In this document: positions 24,278 to 35,384 of the stretch, one piece after another
How the letters are laid out: the number at the start of each line of letters is the position of its first letter
Numbering within the stretch: position 1 is the stretch's first letter
Position numbers and translations under genes: made by a program
Source of the DNA: Methylococcus sp. Mc7
Lineage (GTDB): Bacteria > Pseudomonadota > Gammaproteobacteria > Methylococcales > Methylococcaceae
Length of the DNA stretch: 64,000 nt
Assembly (NCBI RefSeq): GCF_019285515.1
Contig: NZ_CP079095.1
Span: forward strand, 1,550,001 to 1,614,000
Reading direction: 5' to 3'
The notes under the pieces: model-generated
Told to the model about the DNA's origin: nothing
The model's input: the letters and a program-made list of their open reading frames with translations, nothing else
The model's database searches: none

Positions 24278-24715
24278 TCAGTGCTTGGAGAAGAAGACTT
24301 CGGCGCGCTGCTTGAGCTCCTCGGCCGGCACGTCCTCGATGTGGGTGGCGATCCACCAGATGTTGCCCGATGCATCGCGTACGCCGCCGTGGCGGTCGCC
24401 GTAGAACTGGTTGGCGGGCGGCGAGATCGAGGTCGCCCCGGCGTCGAGCGCGCGCCGGTAGGCGGCGTCGGAGTCCGGGACATAGAGATAGATCGCGCCG
24501 GGCATGGGTTGCCACTCGCCTCGCGCTTCGCTCAGCATGATCACGGAGTCGCCGACCCGCATTTCGGCATGGCCGACGGTGCCGTCCGGCCGCATGATCC
24601 GTTCCCATTCCTTCGCGTCGAAGGCTGCTTTCATGAACTCGATCAATTCGGCGGCGCCTCGTACCACCAGATAAGGGATGACGGTGTGATAACCGTCGGG
24701 GATTGCTTTGGCCAT
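24278..24715 (-). CDS. VOC (glyoxalase/bleomycin-resistance) family protein, PhnB-like
   Basis: The 145-residue protein MAKAIPDGYHTVIPYLVVRG ... GHAEMRVGDSVIMLSEAR ... IYLYVPDSDAAYRRALDAGA ... FYGDRHGGVRDASGNIWWIATH has the paired beta-alpha-beta-beta-beta modules of the VOC superfamily, closest to PhnB/YdcJ-like members. Metal ligands H, E and the terminal WWIATH are in place. Function is not defined for this subgroup. Confidence 0.85.
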   Translation of the reverse strand: MAKAIPDGYHTVIPYLVVRGAAELIEFMKAAFDAKEWERIMRPDGTVGHAEMRVGDSVIMLSEARGEWQPMPGAIYLYVPDSDAAYRRALDAGATSISPPANQFYGDRHGGVRDASGNIWWIATHIEDVPAEELKQRAEVFFSKH

Positions 24716-24789
24716 GTCTTGCCTCCTGTGCTCGCGACCTGGGACGGCGTTTCAGCCGGACGCTGCCTGACGGGCAGGCATACCGGATT

Positions 24790-25644
24790 CTAAGCGTAAT
24801 CGCAGTTTTGCATATAGGCCAACATCCCGGTCACGGTTGGATTCAGTCCCGCGCCCTCGCCCGCACCAGTGCGCCGTAGGAGCGGCTCCGCCGCGAACCG
24901 CAGCGGCTCCTGCGCCGTCGCCCGCACCAATGCGCCGCCCAGCCTTCCCTCGGCGAGCGTCTTCCCGAGCGTTCCGTACCAGCCGGTCACGTAGCCGTAC
25001 CAATCCGGGCCGTACGTCTCCACGATCCAGTCGCGCTCGCGTGCGAATCGCTCCAGGAGGTCCTCATACCAGCCTGCAAACCGGTGGCTCCAGTCCTCCC
25101 TGGTCTGCAGCTTCCAGCCGGCCGCGGCCAGGGTATCCGCCACGGTTTCGAATTCGATCGGATTCCCGATCTCGGGACCGAGTTCGGGGGGCGGAGGCCG
25201 GCCCGCGGGCCGGGTATAGTCGACCAGGAGCAGGATGCCCCCCGGTCGCGCGGCCATTCTCATCCGGCGCAGCGCCTCCGCCTGGTCGGGGAAGGCGTAC
25301 AGGGCCGTGAACAGATAGATCAGGTCGAATCCGTGGAACTGTGCCGGCTCCATAAGGCAGGCGTCCTGCTGCATGAACCGGACTTCGGGATAGCGATCCC
25401 TGGCGTACCCGATCGACGCGGCGTCGACGTCCACCCCGGTCACCTCTCCCCAGCCGTGGCGCTGGAACCAGTCGGCGGTACCGCCGCGACCGCAGCCGAC
25501 ATCCAGGAGGCGGTGGATCCCGTCGCGAGGGATGCCGTCGACCGCGGCGGCAATGGCGTCCTCTTCGCCGGGGTGGGCGTAGTCCCCGTTCCTGGCGCGC
25601 GCCAGGATGGCCTTGCCGGCGGGAGAGTTCATTCGGAAATCCAT
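24790..25644 (-). CDS. Class I SAM-dependent methyltransferase
   Basis: The 284-residue protein has motif I LLDVGCGRGGTADWF (residues 46-60), motif II VTGVDVDAASI, and a motif IV-like GFDLIYLFTALYAFPDQ. The C-terminal part (after ~170) is helical and contains repeated W/Y residues (YGPDWYGYVTGWYGTLG). The substrate is unknown. It stands alone between the VOC gene and the divergent decarboxylase. Confidence 0.85.
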   Translation of the reverse strand: MDFRMNSPAGKAILARARNGDYAHPGEEDAIAAAVDGIPRDGIHRLLDVGCGRGGTADWFQRHGWGEVTGVDVDAASIGYARDRYPEVRFMQQDACLMEPAQFHGFDLIYLFTALYAFPDQAEALRRMRMAARPGGILLLVDYTRPAGRPPPPELGPEIGNPIEFETVADTLAAAGWKLQTREDWSHRFAGWYEDLLERFARERDWIVETYGPDWYGYVTGWYGTLGKTLAEGRLGGALVRATAQEPLRFAAEPLLRRTGAGEGAGLNPTVTGMLAYMQNCDYA

Positions 25645-25741
25645 TCGTGTTCCTCGGCGGGGTAATGGCTGCGGCGATTATATCGCCCGTGCCCGAAGCT
25701 GGACCTCGGAGGGCGCTTGGTTTAGTTTGCTATGATCGAGC

Positions 25742-25757
25742 GCTCCCGAACGGGAGC
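25742..25757. promoter_or_regulatory. Hairpin in the decarboxylase 5' region
   Basis: The perfect stem GCTCCCG/CGGGAGC with a two-base spacer lies 22 bp before the GTG start. It could be an operator or an mRNA hairpin; there is no T-run. Confidence 0.4.
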
Positions 25758-25779
25758 AGGGCAATAGGAACGGACGAAC

Positions 25780-27447
25780 GTGAATACCTATCACCGTCAT
25801 TACACCGAGATCCTGGAGATCCTCAAGACCTGCTTCCCTGCGCCGGTGTCCAATCCGGTCATGGACGGTTACTTCGTGCATACGCTGTCCTGTTTCCTGG
25901 ACCGGGTGGACGATCTCAAGTCGGCCTCACCCATCCTGGGTTCGCCGCTGGACGGCGATTATTCCGCCCAGCGCGCCTTGCCGATGCCGGAGCGGATGAG
26001 CTCGATCGAGCAGATCACGGCAATGCTGGCGGACTATTGCCGCGGCATGGTGGTGTGGGCCCATCCGAACGCCCAGGCCAACGTGATACCGCCGCCCACC
26101 ATCGCCAGCATCACCGCCTTCATCGCCAGCGCCATCTACAACCCGAACATCATCTGGGACGAATATTCGGCACGTTTCGCCGAAGCCGAAATCGAGGCGG
26201 TGGCCATGCTGGCGGATCTGGTGGGCTACGAGCGGGAGCATGCCGGCGGGGTGTTCACCTTCGGCGGCACCGGCACGATACTCTATGGCCTGAAGCTGGC
26301 CCTGGAGAAGATTTCCGGCGGCAGCGCGATGCGTGAAGGCATCCGTAAGCCCTACAAAATACTGGCCTCGGGTGTGTCGCACTATTCCCGGGTGAACGCC
26401 GCCGGCTGGCTGGGACTCGGGAGCGAAAACCTCGTCACCGTGCCCACCACGCTGCAGAACGAGATGTCGCTGACGCATCTGGAAAGCGAGCTGCGGCGGC
26501 GGTTCGACGCCGGCGAGGAAGTGGCGGCGATCATCGCCACCCTCGGCACCACCGACGCCTTCGGCGTCGACGATCTCGCCGCCATCGCCGATATCCGGGA
26601 TGCCCTGGCGGAGGAATACCGCCTGCCGTATCGGCCGCACCTCCATGCGGACGCGGTGATCGGCTGGCCATGGTCGGTGTTCAAGGACTACGACTTCGAG
26701 CTGAATCCCTTGGGATTCCATGCCCGCACCTTGCGCTCGCTGCAGGATTCGGTGGATCGCATCGGCTTCCTGCACCGCGCCGACAGCATCGGGCTGGATT
26801 TCCACAAGACCGGCTACGCGCCCTACGTGTCCAGCGCCGTGCTGGTGAAAAACCGCGACGATCTGGCGCTCTTGAGCCGCGACCCGGCGCAGATGCCTTA
26901 CCTCTACCAGTTCGGCCATTACCATCCGGGGCTGTTCACGCTGGAATGCTCGCGCTCCGGCGCCGGTGCGCTCGCGGCGCTGGCCAATCTCCGGTTGCTC
27001 GGCAAGGAGGGCTACCGGGTCATCCTCGGCCACAGCGTGGAAATGTCGGAGCGCCTGCGCGAATTGTTGGAGGAGCTGGACTTCGTCCATATTCTCAACG
27101 GTGGGAATTTCGGGCCGGTGACCCTGTTCCGGCTCTATCCGCCGGGCACCGAAGCGGCTGCGGCCTATCAGAGGGAGCTGACCGATCCGGCGTACGCGGA
27201 CATGCTGGAGCGCCACAACCGCTTCAACCGCGATATCTTCGACCGGATGCATGCCAAGGCGGTGAAAGGCGAGGGCGTGCTGTTGTCCTGGACCGACGCC
27301 TATCGCGACGCGGGGCGCGGCAACGGCCGCATCGCCGCCATCAAATCCTTCATCATGAGCCCCTGGACCGATCGACGGGCGATCGACCGGGTGGTCGATC
27401 AGGTATGGCGGGCCTGGGAGGCCTGTGGGCCCGGTTTTTCGGCCTGA
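25780..27447 (+). CDS. PLP-dependent group II decarboxylase family protein
   Basis: The 555-residue protein shows the group II decarboxylase signature. [20 protein letters not shown] and [18 protein letters not shown] are the cofactor-phosphate region, [12 protein letters not shown] carries D291 for the pyridine nitrogen, and [11 protein letters not shown] has the Schiff-base lysine K343. The family includes glutamate, tyrosine and diaminobutyrate decarboxylases; the substrate cannot be chosen from sequence alone. The start is GTG 25780 ([12 protein letters not shown]). It precedes hisB by 95 bp on the same strand. Confidence 0.85.
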   Translation: MNTYHRHYTEILEILKTCFPAPVSNPVMDGYFVHTLSCFLDRVDDLKSASPILGSPLDGDYSAQRALPMPERMSSIEQITAMLADYCRGMVVWAHPNAQANVIPPPTIASITAFIASAIYNPNIIWDEYSARFAEAEIEAVAMLADLVGYEREHAGGVFTFGGTGTILYGLKLALEKISGGSAMREGIRKPYKILASGVSHYSRVNAAGWLGLGSENLVTVPTTLQNEMSLTHLESELRRRFDAGEEVAAIIATLGTTDAFGVDDLAAIADIRDALAEEYRLPYRPHLHADAVIGWPWSVFKDYDFELNPLGFHARTLRSLQDSVDRIGFLHRADSIGLDFHKTGYAPYVSSAVLVKNRDDLALLSRDPAQMPYLYQFGHYHPGLFTLECSRSGAGALAALANLRLLGKEGYRVILGHSVEMSERLRELLEELDFVHILNGGNFGPVTLFRLYPPGTEAAAAYQRELTDPAYADMLERHNRFNRDIFDRMHAKAVKGEGVLLSWTDAYRDAGRGNGRIAAIKSFIMSPWTDRRAIDRVVDQVWRAWEACGPGFSA

Positions 27448-27542
27448 ATGGCCGGACGGCCGGCAGGGGCTTATGCTCGTTCCGTGCGCGGTATATCATA
27501 GGCGCTCCAACGGCCAGAACACGATTCATTCTTCCTTCCTTC

Positions 27543-28136
27543 ATGAACAGGCGAACCGCTGAGGTCGAGCGCTATACCCTGGAAACGCAGATACGGGTCC
27601 AGATCGACCTGGACGGTACCGGCAAGGGCAAATTCCGTAGCGGCGTGCCTTTTCTCGACCACATGCTCGACCAGGTGGCACGGCACGGCTGCATGGACCT
27701 GGAGGTCGAAGCGAAGGGCGACCTGCACATCGACGCCCACCACACCGTGGAAGACATCGGCATCGCGCTCGGCCAGGCTTTCGCCGAGGCGCTGGGCGAC
27801 AAGCGCGGCATCCACCGCTATGGCCATGCCTACGTCCCATTGGATGAGGCGCTGTCGCGGGTGGTGATCGATTTTTCCGGGCGGCCCGGCCTGTTCTACG
27901 AGGTCGATTTTCCCCGCGACCGTATCGGCGACTTCGAGGTGGATCTCTTCGTCGAGTTCTTCCGCGGATTCGTGAACCACGCCCAGGCGACGCTGCACGT
28001 CGACAACCTCAAAGGGCAGAACGCTCACCATGTCGCCGAGACGATCTTCAAGGCGTTCGGGCGCGCGGTGCGCGCGGCCGTCGAACGCGATGCGAGGACC
28101 GCCGGTGTCCTCCCCTCGACCAAAGGCCTGCTCTAA
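27543..28136 (+). CDS. hisB: Imidazoleglycerol-phosphate dehydratase
   Basis: The 197-residue monofunctional HisB catalyses step six of histidine synthesis. It contains [13 protein letters not shown], the manganese-binding [11 protein letters not shown] and the symmetric [13 protein letters not shown]. It is the first of six consecutive his genes (hisB-H-A-F-I-E). There is no fused phosphatase domain, so histidinol phosphatase must be encoded elsewhere. Confidence 0.96.
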   Translation: MNRRTAEVERYTLETQIRVQIDLDGTGKGKFRSGVPFLDHMLDQVARHGCMDLEVEAKGDLHIDAHHTVEDIGIALGQAFAEALGDKRGIHRYGHAYVPLDEALSRVVIDFSGRPGLFYEVDFPRDRIGDFEVDLFVEFFRGFVNHAQATLHVDNLKGQNAHHVAETIFKAFGRAVRAAVERDARTAGVLPSTKGLL

Positions 28137-28181
28137 GCCCGATCTTCGATCTATCCTTCTTTCCTGACAGAACCTGAGTTT

Positions 28182-28823
28182 ATGTCTTCGGTGGCGGTCA
28201 TCGATTACGGCATGGGGAATCTCCACTCCATCGCCAAGGCGCTCCAGCATGCGGACGCAAACGCCGAAGTGGTGGTCACTTCCGATCCGGCCGCGATACT
28301 CGCGAGCGATCGCGTGGTGTTCCCCGGCGTGGGAGCCATGCGCGACTGCATGGCGCACATCGCCGAACGCGGACTGGAGGCGGTGATCCGGAGCGCGGCG
28401 GCCGGGAAGCCCTTCCTGGGGATATGTCTCGGCATGCAGGCGCTGCTGGAAGAGAGCGAGGAGAACGGCGGCACCCGCAGTCTCGGCCTCATTCCCGGCC
28501 GGGTGCTGCGGTTCCCGGAAGGGCTCACCGATGCCCGCGGCGAACCGCTCAAGATTCCGCACATGGGCTGGAACCGGGTACATTTCAGCGACCCTTCCCA
28601 TCCGCTCTGGGCCGGCATCCCTGCGGAGAGCTGGTTCTATTTCGTGCACAGCTATTATGCGGCGCCCGCCGATCCGGCCGACGTCGCCGCGACCAGCGAC
28701 TATCCCGGCCCGTTCGCGGCCGCCGTGGCGCGGGGCAATGTTTTCGCGGTGCAGTTCCATCCCGAAAAAAGCCAGGCCGCCGGCTTGCGCCTGCTGGCCA
28801 ATTTCCTCCGGTGGGAACCTTAG
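28182..28823 (+). CDS. hisH: Imidazole glycerol phosphate synthase, glutamine amidotransferase subunit
   Basis: The 213-residue class I amidotransferase has the nucleophile cysteine in [11 protein letters not shown] and the histidine-glutamate pair in [11 protein letters not shown]. It starts [16 protein letters not shown]. It delivers ammonia to HisF to make IGP and AICAR. It lies 45 bp after hisB. Confidence 0.96.
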   Translation: MSSVAVIDYGMGNLHSIAKALQHADANAEVVVTSDPAAILASDRVVFPGVGAMRDCMAHIAERGLEAVIRSAAAGKPFLGICLGMQALLEESEENGGTRSLGLIPGRVLRFPEGLTDARGEPLKIPHMGWNRVHFSDPSHPLWAGIPAESWFYFVHSYYAAPADPADVAATSDYPGPFAAAVARGNVFAVQFHPEKSQAAGLRLLANFLRWEP

Positions 28824-28873
28824 GACATCCCGTTGAAAAACCCGTTACTGAGGGCGTTGAGGGCCTTACGTTT

Positions 28874-29605
28874 ATGCTGCTGATACCGGCTATCGACTTG
28901 AAAGACGGCAAATGCGTCCGCCTCCGGCAGGGCCGCATGGAAGACGATACGGTGTTTTCCGACGATCCGGTGGCGGTGGCCGGCCGCTGGGTCGCGGCCG
29001 GCGCCAGGCGCCTCCATCTGGTGGACCTGGACGGCGCTTTCGCCGGCAAGCCGCGCAATGCCGAGACCATCCATGCCATCCGCGAGGCCTATCCCGACGT
29101 GGAAATCCAGGTCGGCGGCGGCATCCGCGACGAGGAGACCATCCAGGGCTATCTGAACGCCGGCGTCGATTTCGTCATCATCGGCACCAAGGCGGTCAGC
29201 GCGCCCCATTTCGTGAGCGACGTCACCGCCGAATTCCCCAACCACATCATCATCGGGCTGGACGCCCGCGACGGCAAAGTCGCCATCGACGGCTGGTCCA
29301 AACTCTCGCACCACGACGTGATCGATCTGGCGCAGAAGTTCGAGGCGGATGGGGTGGAGGCGATCATCTACACCGACATCAGCCGCGACGGCATGATGGG
29401 CGGCGTGAACATCGAGGCCACCTCCCGGCTGGCGCGCGCCATCCACATCCCCGTGATCGCCTCCGGCGGCATCACCACCATCGACGACATCAAGGCGCTG
29501 GGCGAGATCGTCGGCGACGGCGTGATCGGCGCCATCACCGGCCGGGCGATCTACGAAGGCACGCTGGATTTCGCCGAAGGCCTCAAGCTGGCAGAAAGCT
29601 TCTAG
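28874..29605 (+). CDS. hisA: Phosphoribosyl-ProFAR isomerase
   Basis: The 243-residue (beta/alpha)8 barrel starts [17 protein letters not shown], with the catalytic Asp in PAIDL and the second Asp in [12 protein letters not shown]. Phosphate-binding motifs are [10 protein letters not shown] and [12 protein letters not shown]. It is followed one base later by hisF. Confidence 0.96.
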   Translation: MLLIPAIDLKDGKCVRLRQGRMEDDTVFSDDPVAVAGRWVAAGARRLHLVDLDGAFAGKPRNAETIHAIREAYPDVEIQVGGGIRDEETIQGYLNAGVDFVIIGTKAVSAPHFVSDVTAEFPNHIIIGLDARDGKVAIDGWSKLSHHDVIDLAQKFEADGVEAIIYTDISRDGMMGGVNIEATSRLARAIHIPVIASGGITTIDDIKALGEIVGDGVIGAITGRAIYEGTLDFAEGLKLAESF

Positions 29606-29606
29606 G

Positions 29607-30394
<788 letters not shown>

Positions 30395-30398
<4 letters not shown>

Positions 30399-30781
30399 GC
30401 GTCTGGCTCGACGAGATACGCTGGACCGCCGACGGCCTGGTGCCGGTGGTGGCGCAGGAGGCCGGGACCGGCCAGGTGCTGATGGTGGCCTGGATGAACC
30501 GCGAGGCTCTGGCCCTGACCGCGGAGGAAGGCTATGCGGTGTACTGGTCACGCTCGCGCGGCCGGCTGTGGCGCAAGGGCGAGGAGTCCGGCCACCGCCA
30601 GAAGGTGCTGGAAATCCGCCTGGACTGCGACGAGGACGTGGTGCTGCTCAAGGTCGAACAGGCCGGCGGCATCGCCTGCCATACCGGCCGCCACCATTGC
30701 TTCTACCGGGTGCTGAAGGACGGCCGCTGGGAGACGGTCGAGCCGGTGCTGAAGTCGCCCGATTCGATCTACGGAGCTTGA
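30395..30781 (+). CDS. hisI: Phosphoribosyl-AMP cyclohydrolase
   Basis: The 128-residue monofunctional enzyme opens the PR-AMP ring. It carries [36 protein letters not shown], the metal-binding aspartates in [11 protein letters not shown], and [11 protein letters not shown] with the zinc cysteine and histidines. It overlaps the end of hisF by four bases and is followed by separate hisE. Confidence 0.96.
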
Positions 30782-30784
30782 GCG

Positions 30785-31102
30785 GTGGACGTCCTGAACC
30801 AGTTGGCGGAAATCCTCGAGCAGCGCAAGACCGAAGCGCCGGACAAGAGCTATGCCGCGAGCCTGTACGCCAAGGGGCTCGACACCATCCTCAAGAAGAT
30901 CGGCGAAGAAGCCACCGAGACCGTGATCGCCGCCAAGGACGGGGAACGCGACAAGATCGTCTATGAAATGGCCGACCTGTGGTTCCACTGCTGCGTGCTG
31001 CTCGCCCAGCAGGGACTCGCACCGGACGACGTGCTGCGGGAGCTGGCCCGGCGCTTCGGCATGTCGGGGCTGGAAGAGAAGGCTTCGCGCAAACCCGGCT
31101 AA
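30785..31102 (+). CDS. hisE: Phosphoribosyl-ATP pyrophosphatase
   Basis: The 105-residue all-alpha MazG-like enzyme has [20 protein letters not shown] and [16 protein letters not shown], the metal-binding EExxE and ExxD helices. The start is GTG ([15 protein letters not shown]). It is the last gene of the his cluster, and its stop overlaps the convergent GIDE-like gene by four bases. Confidence 0.95.
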   Translation: MDVLNQLAEILEQRKTEAPDKSYAASLYAKGLDTILKKIGEEATETVIAAKDGERDKIVYEMADLWFHCCVLLAQQGLAPDDVLRELARRFGMSGLEEKASRKPG

Positions 31103-32025
31103 CCGGCCCACAGCCTGGCCGACACGGCGCCGCCCACGCCCGCGGCGAGCAGGAAACCCGTCAGCCAGGCCAGCCCCTGCCACAAATGGCGCCGGGCCAG
31201 GTGATCCTGGGACAGCGCCGAGATCAGGAACCTCGATCCATTGCGCGGCTTCCGCAGCACGTTGAGCTCGATCGGGTGCGCCGCGGTGCCGCGCCGCTGC
31301 AAGACCTCGTTGCGGGCCGCTTCCCTCGCCGTCTCCCATTCCTCCAGGTCGATGTCGCCGTCCTTGTTCGCGTCGAAACGCCGCAGCAAAGCCGCTTTGT
31401 CCCGTTTCCAGGCCGCCAGCAGGTCTCGCGTCTCCTCCTCCGGGGAGCAATCGCCGCCGCCGATGCCGGCGAACTGGCCGGAAACGAAAAGCCATTCGCC
31501 TTCGGGGATGCGGGACTCGGTATAGCGGTACGGACCGGCCGGGAGCAGGACGTCCCAGAGACTTCGGCGCCCGCGCGGCAGGCTGCCGGGCCGAGGGTAG
31601 AGGCCGCGCCAGCTCAGGCGGATGGGCGGCAGCACCTCGGCGTCCTCCGGATCGACGACGCAGCGGCCGGTTTCATCCTCGATTTCGAAGATGGCGGTGC
31701 TGGTGCCCTCGTCGATCGTTTGCCAGTCCGAGTCACCGTTTTCCCGGTCTTTGCGTTCCAGCGTGTAGCGGTACCAGACGCAGCGCTTTCCGCTCAGCGG
31801 CGCGACGATGGGTTCACCCGGCATCATTCGGGCACGCCCTTCCAGTTCGACGTAGCCCTGGGCCGCCGAACGTATGCGCGAAGTCGGACGGTCGGCAATC
31901 GCCCGGCCATGGCTCAGATGGCCGAAACCCCGCCACAGGCACAAGGCCGCTGCGGCGGCGCTCAGCCACGTCAGCAGCCAGATTTCGCGCTCCCCGGCCG
32001 CCGCGAGCCAGTCGGACGTCCCCAT
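31099..32025 (-). CDS. GIDE-like membrane protein with an EF-hand
   Basis: The 308-residue protein has an N-terminal membrane helix (about 15-35) and a C-terminal one (about 283-303). The middle resembles the GIDE/E3-ligase-like domain found beside bacterial lem[43 protein letters not shown]. Near residue 213 it holds a canonical EF-hand loop [13 protein letters not shown], which should bind calcium. The start overlaps the lemA stop (TGATG), so the pair is coupled. Function unknown; membrane stress or vesicle roles have been suggested for such operons. Confidence 0.75.
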   Translation of the reverse strand: MGTSDWLAAAGEREIWLLTWLSAAAAALCLWRGFGHLSHGRAIADRPTSRIRSAAQGYVELEGRARMMPGEPIVAPLSGKRCVWYRYTLERKDRENGDSDWQTIDEGTSTAIFEIEDETGRCVVDPEDAEVLPPIRLSWRGLYPRPGSLPRGRRSLWDVLLPAGPYRYTESRIPEGEWLFVSGQFAGIGGGDCSPEEETRDLLAAWKRDKAALLRRFDANKDGDIDLEEWETAREAARNEVLQRRGTAAHPIELNVLRKPRNGSRFLISALSQDHLARRHLWQGLAWLTGFLLAAGVGGAVSARLWAG

Positions 32026-32597
32026 CAGCCGAACAGGGCGCGCAGGTCCGGGTTACTGATGTCGGTATCCGAGAATTCCAGCAGCTCGAATGGCTTGAAG
32101 CCGAATAGCCGGGCAACGATGACGTCGGGGAACTGGTCGAGCCGGACGTTGTTGGCGTTGACGTGGTCGTTGTAGAACTCGCGGCGGTCGGCGATCGAAC
32201 TTTCCAGTTCGGTGATGCGCCGCTCCAGCGCCCGGAACGACTGGTCCGCCTTGAGCTCCGGGTAGTTCTCCGCCACGGCGAAAAGGCTCATGAGCCCCTG
32301 CCGCAGTTCGCCTTCGGCGGAGCCCAGGGCGCGGACGTCGTGATGTTCGCGCGCCGCGGACACACCGCTGCGGGCCTGGATCACCCGTTCCAGCGTCTCC
32401 TTCTCGTGCTTCATGTACTGCTTGCAGGTTTCCACCAGCTTCGGCAGTTCGTCGTGGCGCTGCGCCAGGAGCACGTCGATGTTGGACCAGGCTTTTACGG
32501 TATCATGCTTGAGTTGAACGAGACGGTTGTAGATCAGGATCACGTACAGGGCGATCAGGATCAGCACCCCGAAAAGTATGAAACCGGCGATGGGCAT
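32025..32597 (-). CDS. lemA: LemA family protein
   Basis: The 190-residue protein has a single N-terminal membrane helix (residues 4-24) followed by a cytoplasmic helical domain with the LemA signature AWSNIDVLLAQRHDELPKLVE and ENYPELKADQSF, ending IVARLFGFKPFELLEF. Exact function is unknown. It forms a two-gene unit with the GIDE-like protein. Confidence 0.93.
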   Translation of the reverse strand: MPIAGFILFGVLILIALYVILIYNRLVQLKHDTVKAWSNIDVLLAQRHDELPKLVETCKQYMKHEKETLERVIQARSGVSAAREHHDVRALGSAEGELRQGLMSLFAVAENYPELKADQSFRALERRITELESSIADRREFYNDHVNANNVRLDQFPDVIVARLFGFKPFELLEFSDTDISNPDLRALFG

Positions 32598-32673
32598 GGC
32601 GACTCTCCTCCTGCGTGGGCCTAGTATAGCGGCCGGCGGCCATCGCCAGAACGCCGACCGGCAGAGAGGAAAG

Positions 32674-33216
32674 ATGGCGATCCAGACCTACAATGGCATC
32701 CACCCCACACTGGGCCGCGACGTGTTCGTGGCGGAAAGCGCCTTCGTCGCGGGCGACGTGAGGCTGGGAGACGACGTGTCGATCTGGCCCTGTGTGGTTG
32801 CCCGCGGCGACGTCCACCGCATCGAAATCGGCCCCGCCACCAACATCCAGGACGGCAGCGTGCTGCACGTCACCCAGCCCAGCGCCTTCAACGCAGCCGG
32901 ATTCCCCTTGATCGTCGGCGCCGGCGTCACCGTGGGCCATCGCGCCGTGTTGCACGGCTGCACCATCGGCGACCTGTGCCTGATCGGCATCGGCGCCATC
33001 GTCATGGACGGCGCGGTCATCGAAGACCATGTCATGGTCGGCGCCGGCACCCTGGTCCCGCCGGGCAAGCGTTTGGAAAGCGGCTACCTCTACGTCGGAT
33101 CGCCCGCCAAACAGGCCCGGCCCCTCAAGGACTCCGAGCTCGAATTCCTCGTCCATTCCCGCGACGGTTACGTCAGGTTGAAGGACCAATATTTGCGCGA
33201 TCTCGGAGCCGGCTGA
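32674..33216 (+). CDS. Gamma-class carbonic anhydrase family protein (left-handed beta helix)
   Basis: The 180-residue hexapeptide-repeat protein has SIWPCVVARGDVHRIEIG, NIQDGSVLHVT and VTVGHRAVLHGCTIGD, with the three metal-ligand histidines expected for gamma-carbonic anhydrases (YrdA/CaiE type). Activity as a carbonic anhydrase is not certain in this subgroup. It starts ATG 32674 after GAGAGGAAAG and is divergent from lemA. Confidence 0.88.
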   Translation: MAIQTYNGIHPTLGRDVFVAESAFVAGDVRLGDDVSIWPCVVARGDVHRIEIGPATNIQDGSVLHVTQPSAFNAAGFPLIVGAGVTVGHRAVLHGCTIGDLCLIGIGAIVMDGAVIEDHVMVGAGTLVPPGKRLESGYLYVGSPAKQARPLKDSELEFLVHSRDGYVRLKDQYLRDLGAG

Positions 33217-33253
33217 CGCGGTGCCGCGTGACGGGCCGGTGCGAGGCTATCGT

Positions 33254-33538
33254 TCAGGCAGCGACGCGCTGAACCTTGGGGGCGGGCCGCTGGCGAGCTT
33301 GCCATAGATCGTAATCCGCCTGCATACGCACCCAGGTTTCCGCCGTGGGACCGTTGATCCAGGCTTCCAGCCGCAACGCCATGTCGGCGGAGATCGCGGC
33401 TTTGCCGTGCAGTACGCGGGACAGCGCCACTCGCGAAACGCCGAGCTGGCGCGCGGCCTCAGTCACGCTCAAGCCCAGTTCCGGGAGAACGTCTTCTTTC
33501 AGAATTGCCCCTGGGTGGGGCGGGTTGTGCATCGCCAT
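33254..33538 (-). CDS. higA: HigA-family antitoxin, orphan
   Basis: The 94-residue protein [25 protein letters not shown] has the HigA XRE helix-turn-helix ([21 protein letters not shown]). HigA normally follows a higB toxin gene and represses the pair. Here the left end of the RAYT element begins 33 bp upstream of the start, and no higB coding sequence is seen, so the toxin has probably been lost or displaced. Confidence 0.85.
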   Translation of the reverse strand: MAMHNPPHPGAILKEDVLPELGLSVTEAARQLGVSRVALSRVLHGKAAISADMALRLEAWINGPTAETWVRMQADYDLWQARQRPAPKVQRVAA

Positions 33539-33595
33539 GGTGGCGCCTCTTTCAGAGTGTATAGGTGTGTAGGGGTCAGGTCTTGCAAAGAGATA

Positions 33596-35357
33596 CCTGA
33601 ATCCGTGTTCCCCTCGGCTTACACCTTCCCATCGGGCCTGAACGCATGAATTTCGAGCGCTCTCCCTTGGGATTTGCCCTCGCTACCGGCGATCCGGGGA
33701 ACGTTCGACCGGGGTTTCGGGGCCAATCTGCTTGGCGTGCGCTTATCGTCAGCTCATTTTCCGCTCCATGCGCGAGACTGTCCCTTCCGGGGTTCCGGAA
33801 TCAGGGATTCGAGGCGTGCGGCAGGCATTTCCCGTCATCCGGACGCCGCCGCCCACAGCCGATTCTGAAGCATCACGAACACGGCTACGTTTGCCGCCAC
33901 GCCACGGCCGAAATCGAGGATCAGCCGGCGGGCATGGGCGACGAACTTCGCCGCCCGGTACATGATCTCCTGTAGCACGGTCCGGATGCGGCGGCGCTTG
34001 GCCGGATGACGGATCGGCGCAATCTCGCCGGTCAGGCCGATCTGTCCCAAGAGACGCAGGCAGTTGTAGGCGAAGGCCGCCAGATGCAGGATCACGTCGT
34101 TGGTGTCGAACTTGCCCGAGGGCAGCCGCTCCAGATCGAGGTCGGTCTTGACAAGCCCGAAGGGCGCAGGACGCCACGCAGTGGCGGTCCTGAGCGAAGC
34201 GAAGGATTCGGCGGAGCCGAACAACTCGGAGTGGAACTGCTCATGCATGCCGTGGTGCTGGTAGAGTTCGATCACTTCCTCGGCGGAACAGGAGAGCGTC
34301 GTCCACCAGCCTTCCAGTTCGACCTCCGGGGCCAGCAGGTGTTGGCCCTTCTTGTCGATGGTGCGCTCGGTCACCTGGGCGACCAGGCGGAAGGAGCGCT
34401 TCTCCTTGTGCCAGGCGCGTTCCACTTCCAACGACAGCAACGCAACCCGCTTGCCTGGACGAGCCTCGGCAAAGGCGCCCGCCTCCTCGGCGCGCTTGAC
34501 CCAGTCCCCCTTGTCCTGCTTGCGGGGGTTCCACTTGCAGATGAAGTCGAGGCTTCGCCCCAGCGCGGCTTGCCGGTCTCGCTCCGCGGCCTTGGCGAAC
34601 AGAAGCTGTGCGCCGTCGAAACCGCTGTCCTCGCGCAGCAGCACGGGCTGATCCGGTTTGACCAGGCGTTCGATGCGCGGAAACAGCCGCTCGTAGAAGT
34701 AGTGCGTCTCGAACGCCGAGTGGCGGGACCCTGGCCTCAGTTCCAGCCCGGTGTTCCAGCCTTCGTTGCCGAGATAGGCGGCAATCGGCGTGTAACCGTC
34801 GAAGCCCTGATAGGTGCGCGACACCGCTTCCTTCTTCGTGCCACTATTGTCCATGGCGAAGGTATCGATGTCGCAGCAGACATAGCCCTTGTGCGGCGTG
34901 ATCGGCGCCTCGGTTCGCTCCAGCAGCCTCAGGGAAAGCTCATCGGCCAGATCGCGGATGGCTTCCGCCTTGGCATTCAGACGCTGGCGCAGCCACACGG
35001 CTCCGGGCACCTTCGTCAGCCCCAGCGACTCCTTGAAGAAGCGATCATTCCGGAATGGCTCGATGGCTTCGAAGTCGCTCTTGCCCAGACTCAACAGCCC
35101 GACCACGCTCTTGACGATGTCCGAGGTACGCATGCCTTGCGACACCGGGATCTTCGGGTCAATGACCGCCTCCACCTGCGCCGCCTGGCAGCACTGGCCA
35201 ATCAGCGCCAGGCCGGAATACGAGGTCAGTTGCAGCTTGCTGGATTGCTTGACTTCAAAGCGCGGCATGATCAAATGGGTGACATCGAAAATGGGCTAAT
35301 TATACAATGGATTCAATATGTTATGAATTATTTAGAGGGTGGGAGCACGGATTCAGG
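33596..35357 (-). mobile_element. IS1380-family insertion sequence, copy 1 (1762 bp)
   Basis: The element is bounded by inverted ends CCTGAATCCGTGTTCCC and (complement of) GGGAGCACGGATTCAGG, which differ at one of 17 bases. It is flanked by a 5-bp target duplication AGATA (33591-33595 and 35358-35362). It encodes one 479-residue transposase. A copy in the opposite orientation, apparently identical, lies at 38921-40682. Confidence 0.92.
33835..35274 (-). CDS. IS1380-family transposase, copy 1
   Basis: The 479-residue DDE transposase starts MIMPRFEVKQSSKLQL. It contains YVCCDIDTFAMDNSGTKKEA (first catalytic Asp region), VLLREDSGFDGAQLLFAKA (second Asp) and a C-terminal YQHHGMHEQFHSEL (Glu region), the IS1380/IS4-like order. 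The translation matches the copy at 39004-40443 along its length, indicating recent transposition. Confidence 0.93.
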   Translation of the reverse strand: MIMPRFEVKQSSKLQLTSYSGLALIGQCCQAAQVEAVIDPKIPVSQGMRTSDIVKSVVGLLSLGKSDFEAIEPFRNDRFFKESLGLTKVPGAVWLRQRLNAKAEAIRDLADELSLRLLERTEAPITPHKGYVCCDIDTFAMDNSGTKKEAVSRTYQGFDGYTPIAAYLGNEGWNTGLELRPGSRHSAFETHYFYERLFPRIERLVKPDQPVLLREDSGFDGAQLLFAKAAERDRQAALGRSLDFICKWNPRKQDKGDWVKRAEEAGAFAEARPGKRVALLSLEVERAWHKEKRSFRLVAQVTERTIDKKGQHLLAPEVELEGWWTTLSCSAEEVIELYQHHGMHEQFHSELFGSAESFASLRTATAWRPAPFGLVKTDLDLERLPSGKFDTNDVILHLAAFAYNCLRLLGQIGLTGEIAPIRHPAKRRRIRTVLQEIMYRAAKFVAHARRLILDFGRGVAANVAVFVMLQNRLWAAASG

Positions 35358-35384
35358 AGATACATTCCAATATACTCTGCCCCA

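Noticed and set aside
24763-24783. Hairpin TGCCTG/CAGGCA downstream of the methyltransferase gene as a terminator
   Set aside because: The stem is only six bases and no T-run follows on the minus strand.
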